Shown here: positions 1-8,433 of the stretch, piece after piece
Layout of the letters: each line of letters begins with the position of its first letter
Numbering within the stretch: the first letter of the stretch is position 1
Program-made: the position numbers and the translations under genes
NCBI GenBank assembly: GCA_963966275.1
Contig: CAWZYQ010000033.1
Span: 1-30,578, forward strand
DNA length: 30,578 bases
Direction: 5' to 3'
Source: UBA10427 sp003500135
Lineage (GTDB): Bacteria > Bacteroidota > Bacteroidia > Cytophagales > Cyclobacteriaceae
The notes under the pieces: generated by a model
What the model saw: only the letters and a program-made list of their open reading frames with translations
Databases searched by the model: none
What the model was told of the DNA's origin: nothing

Positions 1-30
1 TCTTACTATACTCATTCTCAACTACTTATT

Positions 31-1122
31 CTACTGCGAAACTTGAGTAAATAAATACAAATGGTCGTAATGCACCAAAGGCTTTTGGTTTTTCTTGCCA
101 ATCAGTTCCATGGCTTTTTCCGAATTGTATTTCGCTTTTCCAATTCCAATAGCTTCACCATCCGCATTACAAACAGATATCAGGTCGTCTTTTTTAAATT
201 TCCCCTCAATTGTCGTAATGCCCACAGGCAATAGACTGGTAGCGCTATCGGAAAAAAGCTTTTGCCGGGCACCCTCATTGATAAATACCCGGCCTTTGCT
301 GTGACTCCGCGATTGTGCCATCCATTTCTTTACCGCTTTAGTGCTTTTTCCCGACGGAAAGCGAGTGCCCACCGCTTTTCCGCTAATAATATCATCCAGT
401 ACCTGAACCGAATGGCCGTTGGCGATATATACTTCAATACCCATTTTGGAAATATTAACTGCGGTATGGCACTTGGTAAGAATACCGCCACGGCCAAAAC
501 TTGATTTTTTAGCAGATGAAAAACGGGAAGGGTCGAATTTCTTCTGATCGTATATACTGATCACCTTGGCGCCCGGATCACCGGGATCCCCATCATAAAT
601 ACCGTCGACATTGGTCAGGATAATGAGCTTATCTACGTTGAGCATAGCTGATACCAGTCCTGCCAGTTCATCATTGTCGGTAAACATCAGTTCAGTCACT
701 GAAACTACGTCATTTTCATTGATGATGGGGAGCACCTGGTTTTGCAGCAGGGTTTCCAGGCAATTTTGCATATTCAAATAGTGCTGGCGGTCTTTGAAAT
801 CCTGCCGGGTGACGAGTACCTGGGCGCATTGTATGGCGTATTGCTGAAACATGCCGGCATACGACTGAATGAGCTTTACCTGTCCCAGTGCGGCAAGCAG
901 CTGGCGTTCGGAAACCGGATCAGTATTTTTTTGTAGTTGCACCACACTGCGGCCAGCAGCCATGGCGCCGCTGGAAATGAGTACGGATTCAATACCCTTT
1001 TTCCTCAGGTTTGCCAATTGCACCACGAGTTGTTGCATGGCGTTGAGGTTGGGCAGTCCATCGGCCTGGGTAAGCACATTGGAACCTACTTTTACCGCAA
1101 TTCTTTTGATAGTTCCGGGCAT
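31..1122 (-). CDS. proB: Glutamate 5-kinase
   Basis: Phosphorylates L-glutamate with ATP to gamma-glutamyl phosphate, the first step of proline synthesis, in the cytoplasm. The 363-residue product has the full two-domain layout of the family: an amino-acid kinase domain (about residues 1-255) with the N-terminal VKVGSNVLT lysine/glycine motif, SSGAMAAGR, NENDVV and FTDNDELAG, followed by a C-terminal PUA domain (about 275-355). Length agrees with the roughly 365 residues of PUA-containing ProB. It is the last gene of a minus-strand run starting with pcm and lies 28 bp after the preceding unknown gene. A proA partner is not visible; it could lie left of the window. The start MPGTIKRIAVK directly precedes the first kinase strand and is likely correct. 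Confidence 0.95.
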   Translation of the reverse strand: MPGTIKRIAVKVGSNVLTQADGLPNLNAMQQLVVQLANLRKKGIESVLISSGAMAAGRSVVQLQKNTDPVSERQLLAALGQVKLIQSYAGMFQQYAIQCAQVLVTRQDFKDRQHYLNMQNCLETLLQNQVLPIINENDVVSVTELMFTDNDELAGLVSAMLNVDKLIILTNVDGIYDGDPGDPGAKVISIYDQKKFDPSRFSSAKKSSFGRGGILTKCHTAVNISKMGIEVYIANGHSVQVLDDIISGKAVGTRFPSGKSTKAVKKWMAQSRSHSKGRVFINEGARQKLFSDSATSLLPVGITTIEGKFKKDDLISVCNADGEAIGIGKAKYNSEKAMELIGKKNQKPLVHYDHLYLFTQVSQ

Positions 1123-1150
1123 GGTGGGTCAGGTTTGGGTTGAATAGCTC

Positions 1151-1666
1151 TTATTTTGGTCGGAAAACCTTTTGGAGCATGGTCCAAAGGGCCCGCTTAT
1201 AGTCTTCATTTTTCTTTAGCACACCCAGTTCATGGGCGGCCATACTTAAGTGACTTTCGAATGAACTAATGTCGTAAAAGTTACCTGGTAAATGTTCGCT
1301 GAAGTTGCCTGTGTTTTTGACAAAAAAGAGCTGATAGGCAAAACGGCTCATATCGAAATCTTCAGGCAGCCTGTGATCAATGGTAAGTAAGGTCTGATCG
1401 TCCAGGGTATAACCGACCGCTTTTAATATTTTCGTCAGCAATGCGTGTTGATCCTGGGGCAAGGGAGCTCCATCGCGTACCTGTGCCACCACCAGCAGAT
1501 CGCCAGTTCCTTCCACCAGCGTATATTCTTTGGCTTGAGAAGAAGCCGTTTCTTCAGGGGCGCCTGGTGGGTCTTCCTGTGCTTTTACAGCAGTTTGATC
1601 ATCCACTTTGTACAAAGGTTCCTCAAAAAGACGGCTATAAAATCCGGGTGTAAATTCTTCTTTCAT
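1151..1666 (-). CDS. Conserved protein of unknown function
   Basis: A 171-residue acidic protein that I do not recognise. There is no signal peptide or membrane segment, so it is presumably cytoplasmic. Residues 1-50 are low in order-promoting residues (a PPGAPEET stretch) and look like a flexible linker. From about residue 50 a compact alpha/beta domain follows, with LVVAQVRDG, LLTIDHRLPEDFD and a helical C-terminal part ending in MLQKVFRPK. Its ATG overlaps the stop of the thioesterase gene by one base (TAATG), so the two are almost certainly co-transcribed and translationally coupled. proB follows 28 bp downstream. The tight packing supports a real gene; the neighbours do not suggest a specific role. 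Confidence 0.8.
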   Translation of the reverse strand: MKEEFTPGFYSRLFEEPLYKVDDQTAVKAQEDPPGAPEETASSQAKEYTLVEGTGDLLVVAQVRDGAPLPQDQHALLTKILKAVGYTLDDQTLLTIDHRLPEDFDMSRFAYQLFFVKNTGNFSEHLPGNFYDISSFESHLSMAAHELGVLKKNEDYKRALWTMLQKVFRPK

Positions 1667-2178
1667 TATTCAAAAAACAGGGCTTTTAATTCATCGGCAT
1701 CATCGGGCTTCATACGGCCACTCAGAATTAGTCGCAATTGTCTTCTTCGCAGTGCGCCTTCGTATAATTTTTGCTCCTCCTCGGTTTCAGGTATCGCCTC
1801 AGGCACCGCTACCGGATGGTTTTCCTTGTCGATGGCCACAAAAGTAAAGAAAGCGCTATTGGATTTAAACTTTTTATCTTTTGGAATATCCTCGGCCCAC
1901 ACTTCAATATAAACCTCCATACTGGTTTTAAACGCACGTGTGACCTGGGCATTGAGCGTAACGACCGACCCCAACCGAATCGGGTGTGTAAAGGAAATGT
2001 TATCCACGGAAGCTGTCAGAACGCGCTGATTGGCGTGCTTTTGAGCCGAAATGGCGCCCAGCTTGTCCATCCATTCCATCAGCCGGCCGCCAAAGAGATT
2101 GTTGTAGATATTGGTATCGTTGGGGATCAGAAGTTCCGTTTTGGACACATGCGATTCCCGTACATATTTTTTCTTCAT
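1666..2178 (-). CDS. Acyl-CoA thioesterase (hotdog fold, YciA/BACH type)
   Basis: Hydrolyses acyl-CoA to free acid and CoA in the cytoplasm. The 170-residue protein carries the hallmarks of the hexameric YciA/BACH hotdog family: N-terminal LLIPNDTNIYNNLFGGRLMEW, in which the N-x-x-GG segment forms the hotdog helix start and holds the catalytic Asn/Asp, then ASVDNISFTHPIRLGSVV and the strand FTFVAIDKENHPV. A C-terminal charged helix (EEEQKLYEGALRRRQ) is common in the family. It lies 6 bp after pcm and overlaps the next gene by one base, so it sits mid-operon. Chain-length specificity cannot be read from the sequence. Confidence 0.9.
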   Translation of the reverse strand: MKKKYVRESHVSKTELLIPNDTNIYNNLFGGRLMEWMDKLGAISAQKHANQRVLTASVDNISFTHPIRLGSVVTLNAQVTRAFKTSMEVYIEVWAEDIPKDKKFKSNSAFFTFVAIDKENHPVAVPEAIPETEEEQKLYEGALRRRQLRLILSGRMKPDDADELKALFFE

Positions 2179-2184
2179 ATTATA

Positions 2185-2847
2185 TTAGTTGCCATTTTGC
2201 CAGCCTTCAGCGCCCAGTAGCGGCACAAATTTAAACAAATCAAAGTTTTCCCGTTTGATCTGTTTTTCCGAAACCTTGGTAAGCCTTACCATTTTTTGCG
2301 AATCGCGATCACCAACCGGGATCACCAGTCGACCATCAATATCGAGCTGGTCCAGCAATGGCTTAGGTACCTGTGGAGCGCCAGCTGTCACGATTATGCC
2401 CTGGTACGGGGCGAACAATTCCCAGCCCAGTGTGCCGTCGCCACATTTTAAACGCGGGTGATAACCTATCTGTGGTAAAAAATCTTTGGCGATTTCATGT
2501 AAATGCCGGTTTAATTCAATCGAAAATACTTCAGCGCCCATCTCCTGTAAAACGCAAGCCTGGTATCCTGATCCCGTACCGATTTCAAGAACTTTATCGC
2601 CGGGTTTCACTTGCAGCAATTCCGACTGGAAGGCAACCGTATAAGGCTGACTGATCGTTTGCCCTTCGCCAATGGGAAAGGCCTTGTCCTGATAGGCATG
2701 TTCCAGAAAAGCCACGTCGAAGAAGAAGTGTCTGGGCACTTTCCCAATGGCCTCCAAAACGCCTTTGTCACGTATTCCCTTGTCTTTTACTTTGCGCACA
2801 AGTGCATTTCGCATTCCCTTGTGCTTATAACCATCAATCAATTCCAC
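2185..2847 (-). CDS. pcm: Protein-L-isoaspartate O-methyltransferase
   Basis: Repairs age-damaged proteins by methylating L-isoaspartyl residues with S-adenosylmethionine. Class I methyltransferase motifs are clear: LEIGTGSGYQA (SAM-binding motif I), FSIELNRHLHEIA (post I) and GIIVTAGAPQVPKPLLDQL (the isoaspartyl-specific motif). The conserved N-terminal substrate segment GQTISQPYTVAFQSELLQ is present. The reading frame is open to an ATG at 2925, but that adds a poorly family-like hydrophobic N-terminus. I prefer the GTG at 2847 because AAGGA lies 6 bases upstream and the product then begins VELIDGYKHKGMRN, which fits the usual start of Bacteroidota Pcm; ATG at 2814 is the other option. It is the first gene of the minus-strand operon ending in proB. 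Confidence 0.93.
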   Translation of the reverse strand: MELIDGYKHKGMRNALVRKVKDKGIRDKGVLEAIGKVPRHFFFDVAFLEHAYQDKAFPIGEGQTISQPYTVAFQSELLQVKPGDKVLEIGTGSGYQACVLQEMGAEVFSIELNRHLHEIAKDFLPQIGYHPRLKCGDGTLGWELFAPYQGIIVTAGAPQVPKPLLDQLDIDGRLVIPVGDRDSQKMVRLTKVSEKQIKRENFDLFKFVPLLGAEGWQNGN

Positions 2848-3067
2848 AGGTGTTCCTTTTTCAATGAGCAAGTTTACAAAAAATAGCAAGAAGTTTGGGC
2901 AAATGCTATGATGATTGACAGACATTCCAAATTTTTTGCAATAAATCTTTTATGTGTAGGAATGATTTCAATAAATTTCAACAAATTCGTATTGTTGGTA
3001 ATTCATCTTTCTAAATCAAATTATTTATTTATCTTCGTTTTTAAAAAGACGGACCATATTAATACAT

Positions 3068-3760
3068 ATGAAGCTTAACTGCCTAATAGTCGACGACGAT
3101 GAGATGTCAAGAAATGTGATCTCTCATTTTATTTCCAAAACTGATTTTCTTGAACTGGTTGAAACCTTCGAGAATGCCATAGAAGCTTCCAATTACTTGA
3201 AGAGTGGCGACATAGATGTGATCTTTCTGGATATTAATATGCCTGAAATGACCGGTATGGAAATGATCCAAACCCTTGATGAGGATTTTGAAGTTATCCT
3301 GATCACCTCGGCATCGCAATATGCCGTGGAGGCTTTCGAAAAAAGTGTGACCGACTATCTGGTGAAGCCGGTTGATTATGCCAGGTTTTTAAAAGCCTCT
3401 CAAAAGGCCCTGAAAAATATCGAGACCAAGCGTTTGAAAACAGATAACCTCAACGAAATCTACGTTAAAGCCGACAATAAGCTTGTACGTTTACAACTCG
3501 ACAATCTGATCTATGTGGAAGCGCTGGCGGATTATGTGATCATCCATACACCGGAGAAGAAGTATATTGTCCATTATACCATGAAGGGTATAGAAAACAG
3601 GTTGCCTTCCAAGCAGTTTGCACGCATACACCGCTCTTATATCGTAAATACGGAAAGGATTGATGCCCTGGAGGATAATTCCATAGTTATCAAGGATAAA
3701 TATTTACCTATTGGGGCGAGCTATAAGGAAAGCCTAATGGGCCGACTCAACTTGTTGTAA
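3068..3760 (+). CDS. LytTR-family response regulator
   Basis: A two-component DNA-binding regulator of 230 residues. The receiver domain (1-120) has the acidic pocket VDDDE at 8-12, the phospho-acceptor Asp55 in FLDINMPEMTG, the conserved Thr/Ser in LITSAS and Lys in LVKPVDY. The C-terminal LytTR domain (about 135-230) shows IYVKADNKLVRLQLDNLIYVEALADYV in parts and the signature FARIHRSYIVN. No histidine kinase is adjacent, so the partner is encoded elsewhere, as is common for this family in Bacteroidota. It is the only plus-strand gene between two minus-strand operons, and its 3' end overlaps the convergent phosphatase gene by 14 bp. Its target cannot be inferred. Confidence 0.95.
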   Translation: MKLNCLIVDDDEMSRNVISHFISKTDFLELVETFENAIEASNYLKSGDIDVIFLDINMPEMTGMEMIQTLDEDFEVILITSASQYAVEAFEKSVTDYLVKPVDYARFLKASQKALKNIETKRLKTDNLNEIYVKADNKLVRLQLDNLIYVEALADYVIIHTPEKKYIVHYTMKGIENRLPSKQFARIHRSYIVNTERIDALEDNSIVIKDKYLPIGASYKESLMGRLNLL

Positions 3761-4313
3761 TCCGGAATTGTAGTCTATTGATGAGATAAAAACTCAGAGC
3801 GCCGCCCATTATACCTACTGCGGCGCCCACCACTATATCCAGAGGGTAGTGTACGCCCAAATAAATCCTGCTGTAGGAAACAATTGCCGACCACAGGAAA
3901 ACCCATCCGATATACCTTGTATACGGCTTTAAGATCAGAAACAGAACGGTGGCCACGCCAAATGTGTTGGCGGCATGTGAAGAGGCAAATCCGAATGCTC
4001 CTCCACAGTGGTCCACAATGTGTACCAGGTAGCCTATCTCAGGATCATGACATGGCCTGGGCCTCTCGAAAAAAGGTTTCATAAAACCCGAAGTGAACCG
4101 GTCGCTGATTAATACAGTAAGTGCAATGGCAATTAACCACCACCACCATTTCTTGCCATAATTCTGAAAGATGAGCCAGAGCATCCATATGTATAATGGT
4201 AACCAGACAAAGTTACCTGTAATGGCCACCATCGCGTCATCCAGCCAGGAAATGTGCAAACTGTTGAGTTCAAGAAACAAATCTTTATCCCATTCGATGA
4301 TTTGCTCGATCAT
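3747..4313 (-). CDS. PAP2-family phosphatase, membrane bound
   Basis: An integral membrane phosphatase acting on lipid phosphates, possibly undecaprenyl pyrophosphate or a phosphatidyl substrate. The three catalytic motifs are present: K-x6-RP as KPFFERPRP, a PSGH-like motif as ASSHAANTF, and SR-x5-H-x3-D as SRIYLGVHYPLD. Five or six hydrophobic segments alternate with these loops over 188 residues, a usual size. The start ATG overlaps the hemF stop in an ATGA arrangement, so it is the last gene of tamL-hemF-PAP2. It is convergent with, and overlaps by 14 bp, the LytTR gene. The GH of PSGH is replaced by SH; the catalytic His is kept. Confidence 0.9.
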   Translation of the reverse strand: MIEQIIEWDKDLFLELNSLHISWLDDAMVAITGNFVWLPLYIWMLWLIFQNYGKKWWWWLIAIALTVLISDRFTSGFMKPFFERPRPCHDPEIGYLVHIVDHCGGAFGFASSHAANTFGVATVLFLILKPYTRYIGWVFLWSAIVSYSRIYLGVHYPLDIVVGAAVGIMGGALSFYLINRLQFRITTS

Positions 4314-5218
4314 AATTTTATTTCTAACCAGTTAATGTCTTTTTTAAGGAGCGATGACGTTTTTGCCTCATCGCTGTCTTTTTTTGGTTGATGGTCGTAT
4401 ATCCACCCGGCCAGGGGGGGCATGCTCATCAAAATAGATTCTGTTCTTCCGTCAGTATCGAGCCCGAATTTAGTGCCTTTGTCCCATACCAGGTTAAATT
4501 CGACATAACGGCCCCTTCTCAGGTTTTGCCATTTTTTATGTTGATCATCAAAAGGTTTATCACGGTTGAGTTGCATAAGCGCAGTATAAATCACCGCAAA
4601 GCTTTTACCGACCTCCATCACAAAATCGAACAAATCAGATTTTGAATGAGCCGTGCTTTTATCGTTCAGCCGGTCAAAAAATATACCACCCACGCCTCTT
4701 GTTTCACGGCGATGCCTTAAATAAAAATAATCATCAGCCCATTTTTTAAATTCGGGATAAAATGCTTTGTCGTATTTTTCGCATACCTCCAATAGTTTTT
4801 GATGGAACCAGGAGGCCTGTTCAACATCGATGTAATGAGGAGTGAGGTCAATCCCTCCTCCAAACCACCAGGTGCCTTCACTCATTTCAAAGTAACGCAC
4901 ATTCATATGGATTATCGGCACCCAGGGATTAAAGGGGTGTAACACTATGGAAACCCCGGTGGCAAAAAAGTCGGAGTGAGGTAGCTGAAGTGCATTGAGG
5001 ATTTTCTCCGGGGTAGGTCCGTAAACGGCTGAAAAGTTAACCCCGCCTTTTTCGATCACATTGCCATTGCTTAAAACCCTGCTTCTGCCACCACCGCCGG
5101 CATCGCGGGTCCATTTATCTTCATAAAACGTACTACCGCCATCTGCTTCTTCAAGGGCCCGGCAAATATCGTCCTGAAGTTTTTGAAAATGATCGGATAT
5201 ATCTTCTTTATTCAACAT
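4310..5218 (-). CDS. hemF: Oxygen-dependent coproporphyrinogen III oxidase
   Basis: Converts coproporphyrinogen III to protoporphyrinogen IX by oxidative decarboxylation with O2 in heme synthesis. The 302-residue product has the usual HemF length and conserved stretches: GGGGRSRVLSNG, FFATGVSIVLHPFNPWVPIIHMNVRYFE, WWFGGGIDLTPHY (given here in separate parts of one region, residues about 85-135), the RRETRGVGGIFFD segment and the C-terminal GRYVEFNLVWDKGTKFGL and ESILMSMPP. It lies 10 bp after tamL and overlaps the phosphatase start, so it sits in the middle of a three-gene unit. The presence of HemF rather than HemN here points to aerobic heme synthesis; HemN could exist elsewhere. Confidence 0.96.
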   Translation of the reverse strand: MLNKEDISDHFQKLQDDICRALEEADGGSTFYEDKWTRDAGGGGRSRVLSNGNVIEKGGVNFSAVYGPTPEKILNALQLPHSDFFATGVSIVLHPFNPWVPIIHMNVRYFEMSEGTWWFGGGIDLTPHYIDVEQASWFHQKLLEVCEKYDKAFYPEFKKWADDYFYLRHRRETRGVGGIFFDRLNDKSTAHSKSDLFDFVMEVGKSFAVIYTALMQLNRDKPFDDQHKKWQNLRRGRYVEFNLVWDKGTKFGLDTDGRTESILMSMPPLAGWIYDHQPKKDSDEAKTSSLLKKDINWLEIKL

Positions 5219-5227
5219 ATCAATATT

Positions 5228-7699
5228 TTAGAACGGATAGCCAATGGCAATATTCCAAACCGTTTGCCCCGGCTTGCCATTGAGATTAAACAATGAATAA
5301 TTGTCGCCTACCCATCGCTCACCTTCCGGCATAGCGGGCTCATAAAGTTTCATGCCGTAGTCGAACCGTATGACCAGGAAAGAAAAATTCAGTCGCAGGC
5401 CGAAGCCCGTCCCGATCCCAAATTCCTTCCAGAAGCGATCGAACTCAAAGTTGGCCAGGGGTATCCCTTCCTGCGGATAAAGCTTCCACACGTTACCTAC
5501 ATCAACGAACACGGCCCAGTCCAGAAAGCCTACCAGCCTACTGCGGTACTCGATATTGGCTTCGATCAGAATGTCACCCGGCTGCTCAATGCTGTAGTCG
5601 ACTAACCTGTTGCCATCGCCATCTGTTTCGTCGAGGAAGATACCCGCGCCCCCGGGCCCCAATCGCCTGGGTGTCCAGGCGCGTACACTGTTACTACCCC
5701 CTGAAAAGAAGTTCTTTTCATAGGGGAGGATCCTGTTGCTTCCGTAGGGCACAGCTATACCCAGCTGGAACCGGCTTGCCCAAACACCGAACTGGCCGAC
5801 CGGCCGGTGAATCCGGTAGTCGAACGAACCCTTGACAAATTGATAATACTCAAGGCCCTGATCGATGAGCGCCTCGGGCCTGACAAAGTTAAAGGTCAGT
5901 CCGCCACTCTCGGCAAACACCCGCATCAGCGAAGCCTTTCGGTCCTGGTCCTGTGTAGGGTTGAAAAAGATATTGGCGGAGAAATTCATGGAGCTTACAA
6001 AGGAAGGCTCAAATGAACGGGCGAGGTTATTGCCCAGTAAAAACAAGGTGTCCAGATAATCCCTGAAATTGTCGCTTATATTTCTTGAGTCGATCAGGTT
6101 GATTTCGCTCAATGTGAACTGATAGTCCACCTTTCTCAGTTTTTGCCAACGGAATGAATATGAGCTGTTGAGGTTGGAACGGATATATTCCGGACGGTTG
6201 GTATAGTTGTAACCTACATCCAGCCTCGTCCTGGGGTTTCTACGGGCCAGTCTTTCCTTAATATTGGAAATGTTGGGTATGATCAGTTGAGGAAAATTCA
6301 ATCCCAATTTACCTCCTGCATCAATACTGCCGTAAATTTGATCAGTTTCGGTGGCCGAATAGACGCCCTCGACGCCAACATAACCACTCAATTCGAGGTT
6401 TTCGAGGCCTTTGAACACATTGCGGTCGATCAATGTCAGGTTGTAAAAAGGCCCGGGAAACCCTTCGGTCACATTTACGCCCACCTCGTTGACCGTTTGG
6501 TATTTTTGCATGGGTGAGGTGTAAATATTGGCCACAAATTTATTCCCGGTAGAATCGAAATTTATATTAACAAATTTGAAGTTGTTCAGGTTGGCTAGTT
6601 CGCGTTGGGTGTCAATGGTGTTTTTTCGACTGTAAGGTTCATTTTTGCGCAGGAAAACTTTCCTTTCCAGTATTTTTGTGGAGTATTCATCTTCAAAATA
6701 CTGAAAGTTTATGCCCTCGTAATTTTCATTTGTCCGTTTGAGGCCTGTGCCAGCCATATTTGCCGCAGCATCGGTGACAAAGTTGATGGAATCGATATTA
6801 TATATTTTATGTTTGCCCTCTTTGGGGTTCAATATATAGGTGCCAATGGAGGCCTTATACGGTGTGTTTGTAGTATCGACCTGAAAGTTGATGTATTGCT
6901 TGCTGAAAGCATAGTAGCCGTTATTTTGCAATACTTTTTCAAGACGGTCACGCTCTTTTGCCAGGTCGCTTTGGTTGTAAATTTTACCTTTCTTTATTTC
7001 TCCTTTTTTCAGGTTGGCACGCACCAGGCTGTCAATATGTGGATCGGTGATTTGGTATTTTATGGTATCGATAATGTGTGGCCTTCCTTCGAGGATCTGA
7101 TAATTGATACTCACCTTTTTGCCTGTAAACTGGTAAAAGGGTTCCACACTGGCGCTGAAATAGCCATGAGTGATGTAGTAGGTCTCTATTTGGGTGGCTG
7201 TTTTAGTGATATTTGCGCTATCCAGCGTGGATATTGGCTCCCCCCAACGGATCAGCCAGTTTCCCTCTTTTAACTTTCTGTTGATTTTTTCCAGCTTTTT
7301 GTCACGCTTTCTTTCCAGCCGTTTCACCTTCTTATCGCGCTCTTTTTTCTTCGCTATTTTACTTTCGTATTTTTCCTCTATTCGTTGCTTTTTGGCAAGT
7401 GTTTTTTCCTCATTGTAAAAGCTTTGTCCAAGGTGGTAAATCCATACGTAAGGGTAAAAGGGGATAAGAGGAAATTTTTTGTTGGTCCCTTGTTGATACA
7501 GGGGTTCCAGTTGTTCGTCGTTAATGGCTGTATTGCCTACGAGCTTTTGCTCGCGAAGCAAATATTCCCCATCTTGCAGGTAGCGCGTACCGTAACACGA
7601 TGAAAGGAGCATAGTAATGCAGAGACCTTTCCAAAGGCGTCTTTTCAAAAAATTTATGATCAATTCAGGGATGATATCCAAACAGTCTGCCAAAATCAT
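5228..7699 (-). CDS. tamL: TamL-like OMP85/BamA-superfamily outer-membrane lipoprotein
   Basis: An outer-membrane assembly factor that, with TamB, is thought to help envelope biogenesis. The N-terminus has a hydrophobic stretch ending in a lipobox MLLSSC, so it is lipidated. A very basic, helix-prone region follows (about 95-150), then POTRA-like segments (for example QIETYYITHGYFSASVEP and LEKVLQNNGYYAF) and from about residue 400 a 16-strand-type barrel ending in aromatic IAIGYPF. FFSGGSNSVRAW is the conserved barrel-lumen motif of the superfamily. This combination of lipobox, basic region and barrel is that of Bacteroidota TamL. The start is uncertain: the ATG at 7699 overlaps the divergent methyltransferase gene, ATG 7612 leaves too short a signal, and TTG codons at 7663 or 7648 would give a more normal signal peptide. 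Confidence 0.9.
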   Translation of the reverse strand: MILADCLDIIPELIINFLKRRLWKGLCITMLLSSCYGTRYLQDGEYLLREQKLVGNTAINDEQLEPLYQQGTNKKFPLIPFYPYVWIYHLGQSFYNEEKTLAKKQRIEEKYESKIAKKKERDKKVKRLERKRDKKLEKINRKLKEGNWLIRWGEPISTLDSANITKTATQIETYYITHGYFSASVEPFYQFTGKKVSINYQILEGRPHIIDTIKYQITDPHIDSLVRANLKKGEIKKGKIYNQSDLAKERDRLEKVLQNNGYYAFSKQYINFQVDTTNTPYKASIGTYILNPKEGKHKIYNIDSINFVTDAAANMAGTGLKRTNENYEGINFQYFEDEYSTKILERKVFLRKNEPYSRKNTIDTQRELANLNNFKFVNINFDSTGNKFVANIYTSPMQKYQTVNEVGVNVTEGFPGPFYNLTLIDRNVFKGLENLELSGYVGVEGVYSATETDQIYGSIDAGGKLGLNFPQLIIPNISNIKERLARRNPRTRLDVGYNYTNRPEYIRSNLNSSYSFRWQKLRKVDYQFTLSEINLIDSRNISDNFRDYLDTLFLLGNNLARSFEPSFVSSMNFSANIFFNPTQDQDRKASLMRVFAESGGLTFNFVRPEALIDQGLEYYQFVKGSFDYRIHRPVGQFGVWASRFQLGIAVPYGSNRILPYEKNFFSGGSNSVRAWTPRRLGPGGAGIFLDETDGDGNRLVDYSIEQPGDILIEANIEYRSRLVGFLDWAVFVDVGNVWKLYPQEGIPLANFEFDRFWKEFGIGTGFGLRLNFSFLVIRFDYGMKLYEPAMPEGERWVGDNYSLFNLNGKPGQTVWNIAIGYPF

Positions 7700-8426
7700 T
7701 AAGTCGCTACAAGTTAAAAAATACAGGCGAAAATATGGCCTTTTTTTGGTTCAGGGGGCAAAAAGTGTGCTGGAATTATTGCAATCTGACTACGAGGTCG
7801 ATCAAATTTTTGTTACACCTCAATTTTTGGACCGGTACAAACTGCCCGATGGCCTTACGAATGAACAGGTAGTGCTGGCCAACGAAAATAAAGTAGCCGG
7901 CTTAAGTACCTTTCAAACCAATGATTATGCTATTGCTACGGCACAATTAAAGGAACATCACGAGCCGGAAGATTGGGATCAACCACTGATCATTGCCCTG
8001 GATGATGTGCGCGACCCCGGCAACCTGGGAACAATTATCCGTACAGCCGATTGGTACAACCTGAGGTACATCGTAGCATCAAAAAATACCGCTGATATGT
8101 ATAGTCCCAAGGTTATCAATGCAACAATGGGTTCTTTTGCCAGGGTGAAGATCGTGTACACCGATCTGGAATCCTTTTTGGACCGGAACAGTCAGAAGTT
8201 CGAGGTGTTCGGGGCCGATATGGATGGGAAGAGTATTCATAAAATGGAAATAAAGAGGCCTTCCATTCTGGTCATGGGCAATGAAAGTCATGGATTATCT
8301 CAGGGTATCATGGCTCATATAAATCAAACGGTAAGCATACCGAGATTGGGAAAGGCCGAATCGCTCAATGTAGCGCTTTCCACCGCCATTTTGTGTGACA
8401 ACATCGTACGCCAATTTAATGGTTGA
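7671..8426 (+). CDS. SpoU/TrmH-family RNA 2'-O-methyltransferase
   Basis: A SPOUT-fold enzyme that methylates a ribose 2'-OH in rRNA or tRNA. An N-terminal substrate-binding domain starts MISKQSAKIIKSLQVKKYR and includes KYGLFLVQGAKSVLEL. The C-terminal catalytic domain has the three SpoU motifs: LDDVRDPGNLGTIIRTADW (motif 1), LVMGNESHGLS (motif 2) and IPRLGKAESLNVALSTAI (motif 3), which form the knotted SAM site. The frame is open to an ATG at 7617, but homologues begin around MISK, so I place the start at 7671, giving 251 residues. Its 5' end overlaps the divergent tamL reading frame; its 3' end is 7 bp from the convergent transporter. The target nucleotide is not deducible. Confidence 0.93.
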   Translation: MISKQSAKIIKSLQVKKYRRKYGLFLVQGAKSVLELLQSDYEVDQIFVTPQFLDRYKLPDGLTNEQVVLANENKVAGLSTFQTNDYAIATAQLKEHHEPEDWDQPLIIALDDVRDPGNLGTIIRTADWYNLRYIVASKNTADMYSPKVINATMGSFARVKIVYTDLESFLDRNSQKFEVFGADMDGKSIHKMEIKRPSILVMGNESHGLSQGIMAHINQTVSIPRLGKAESLNVALSTAILCDNIVRQFNG

Positions 8427-8433
8427 GAATGGA

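Noticed and set aside
6605..7273. 222-codon plus-strand frame inside tamL
   Set aside because: It is antisense to a well-supported OMP85 gene, has no recognisable motif and no promoter or ribosome site.
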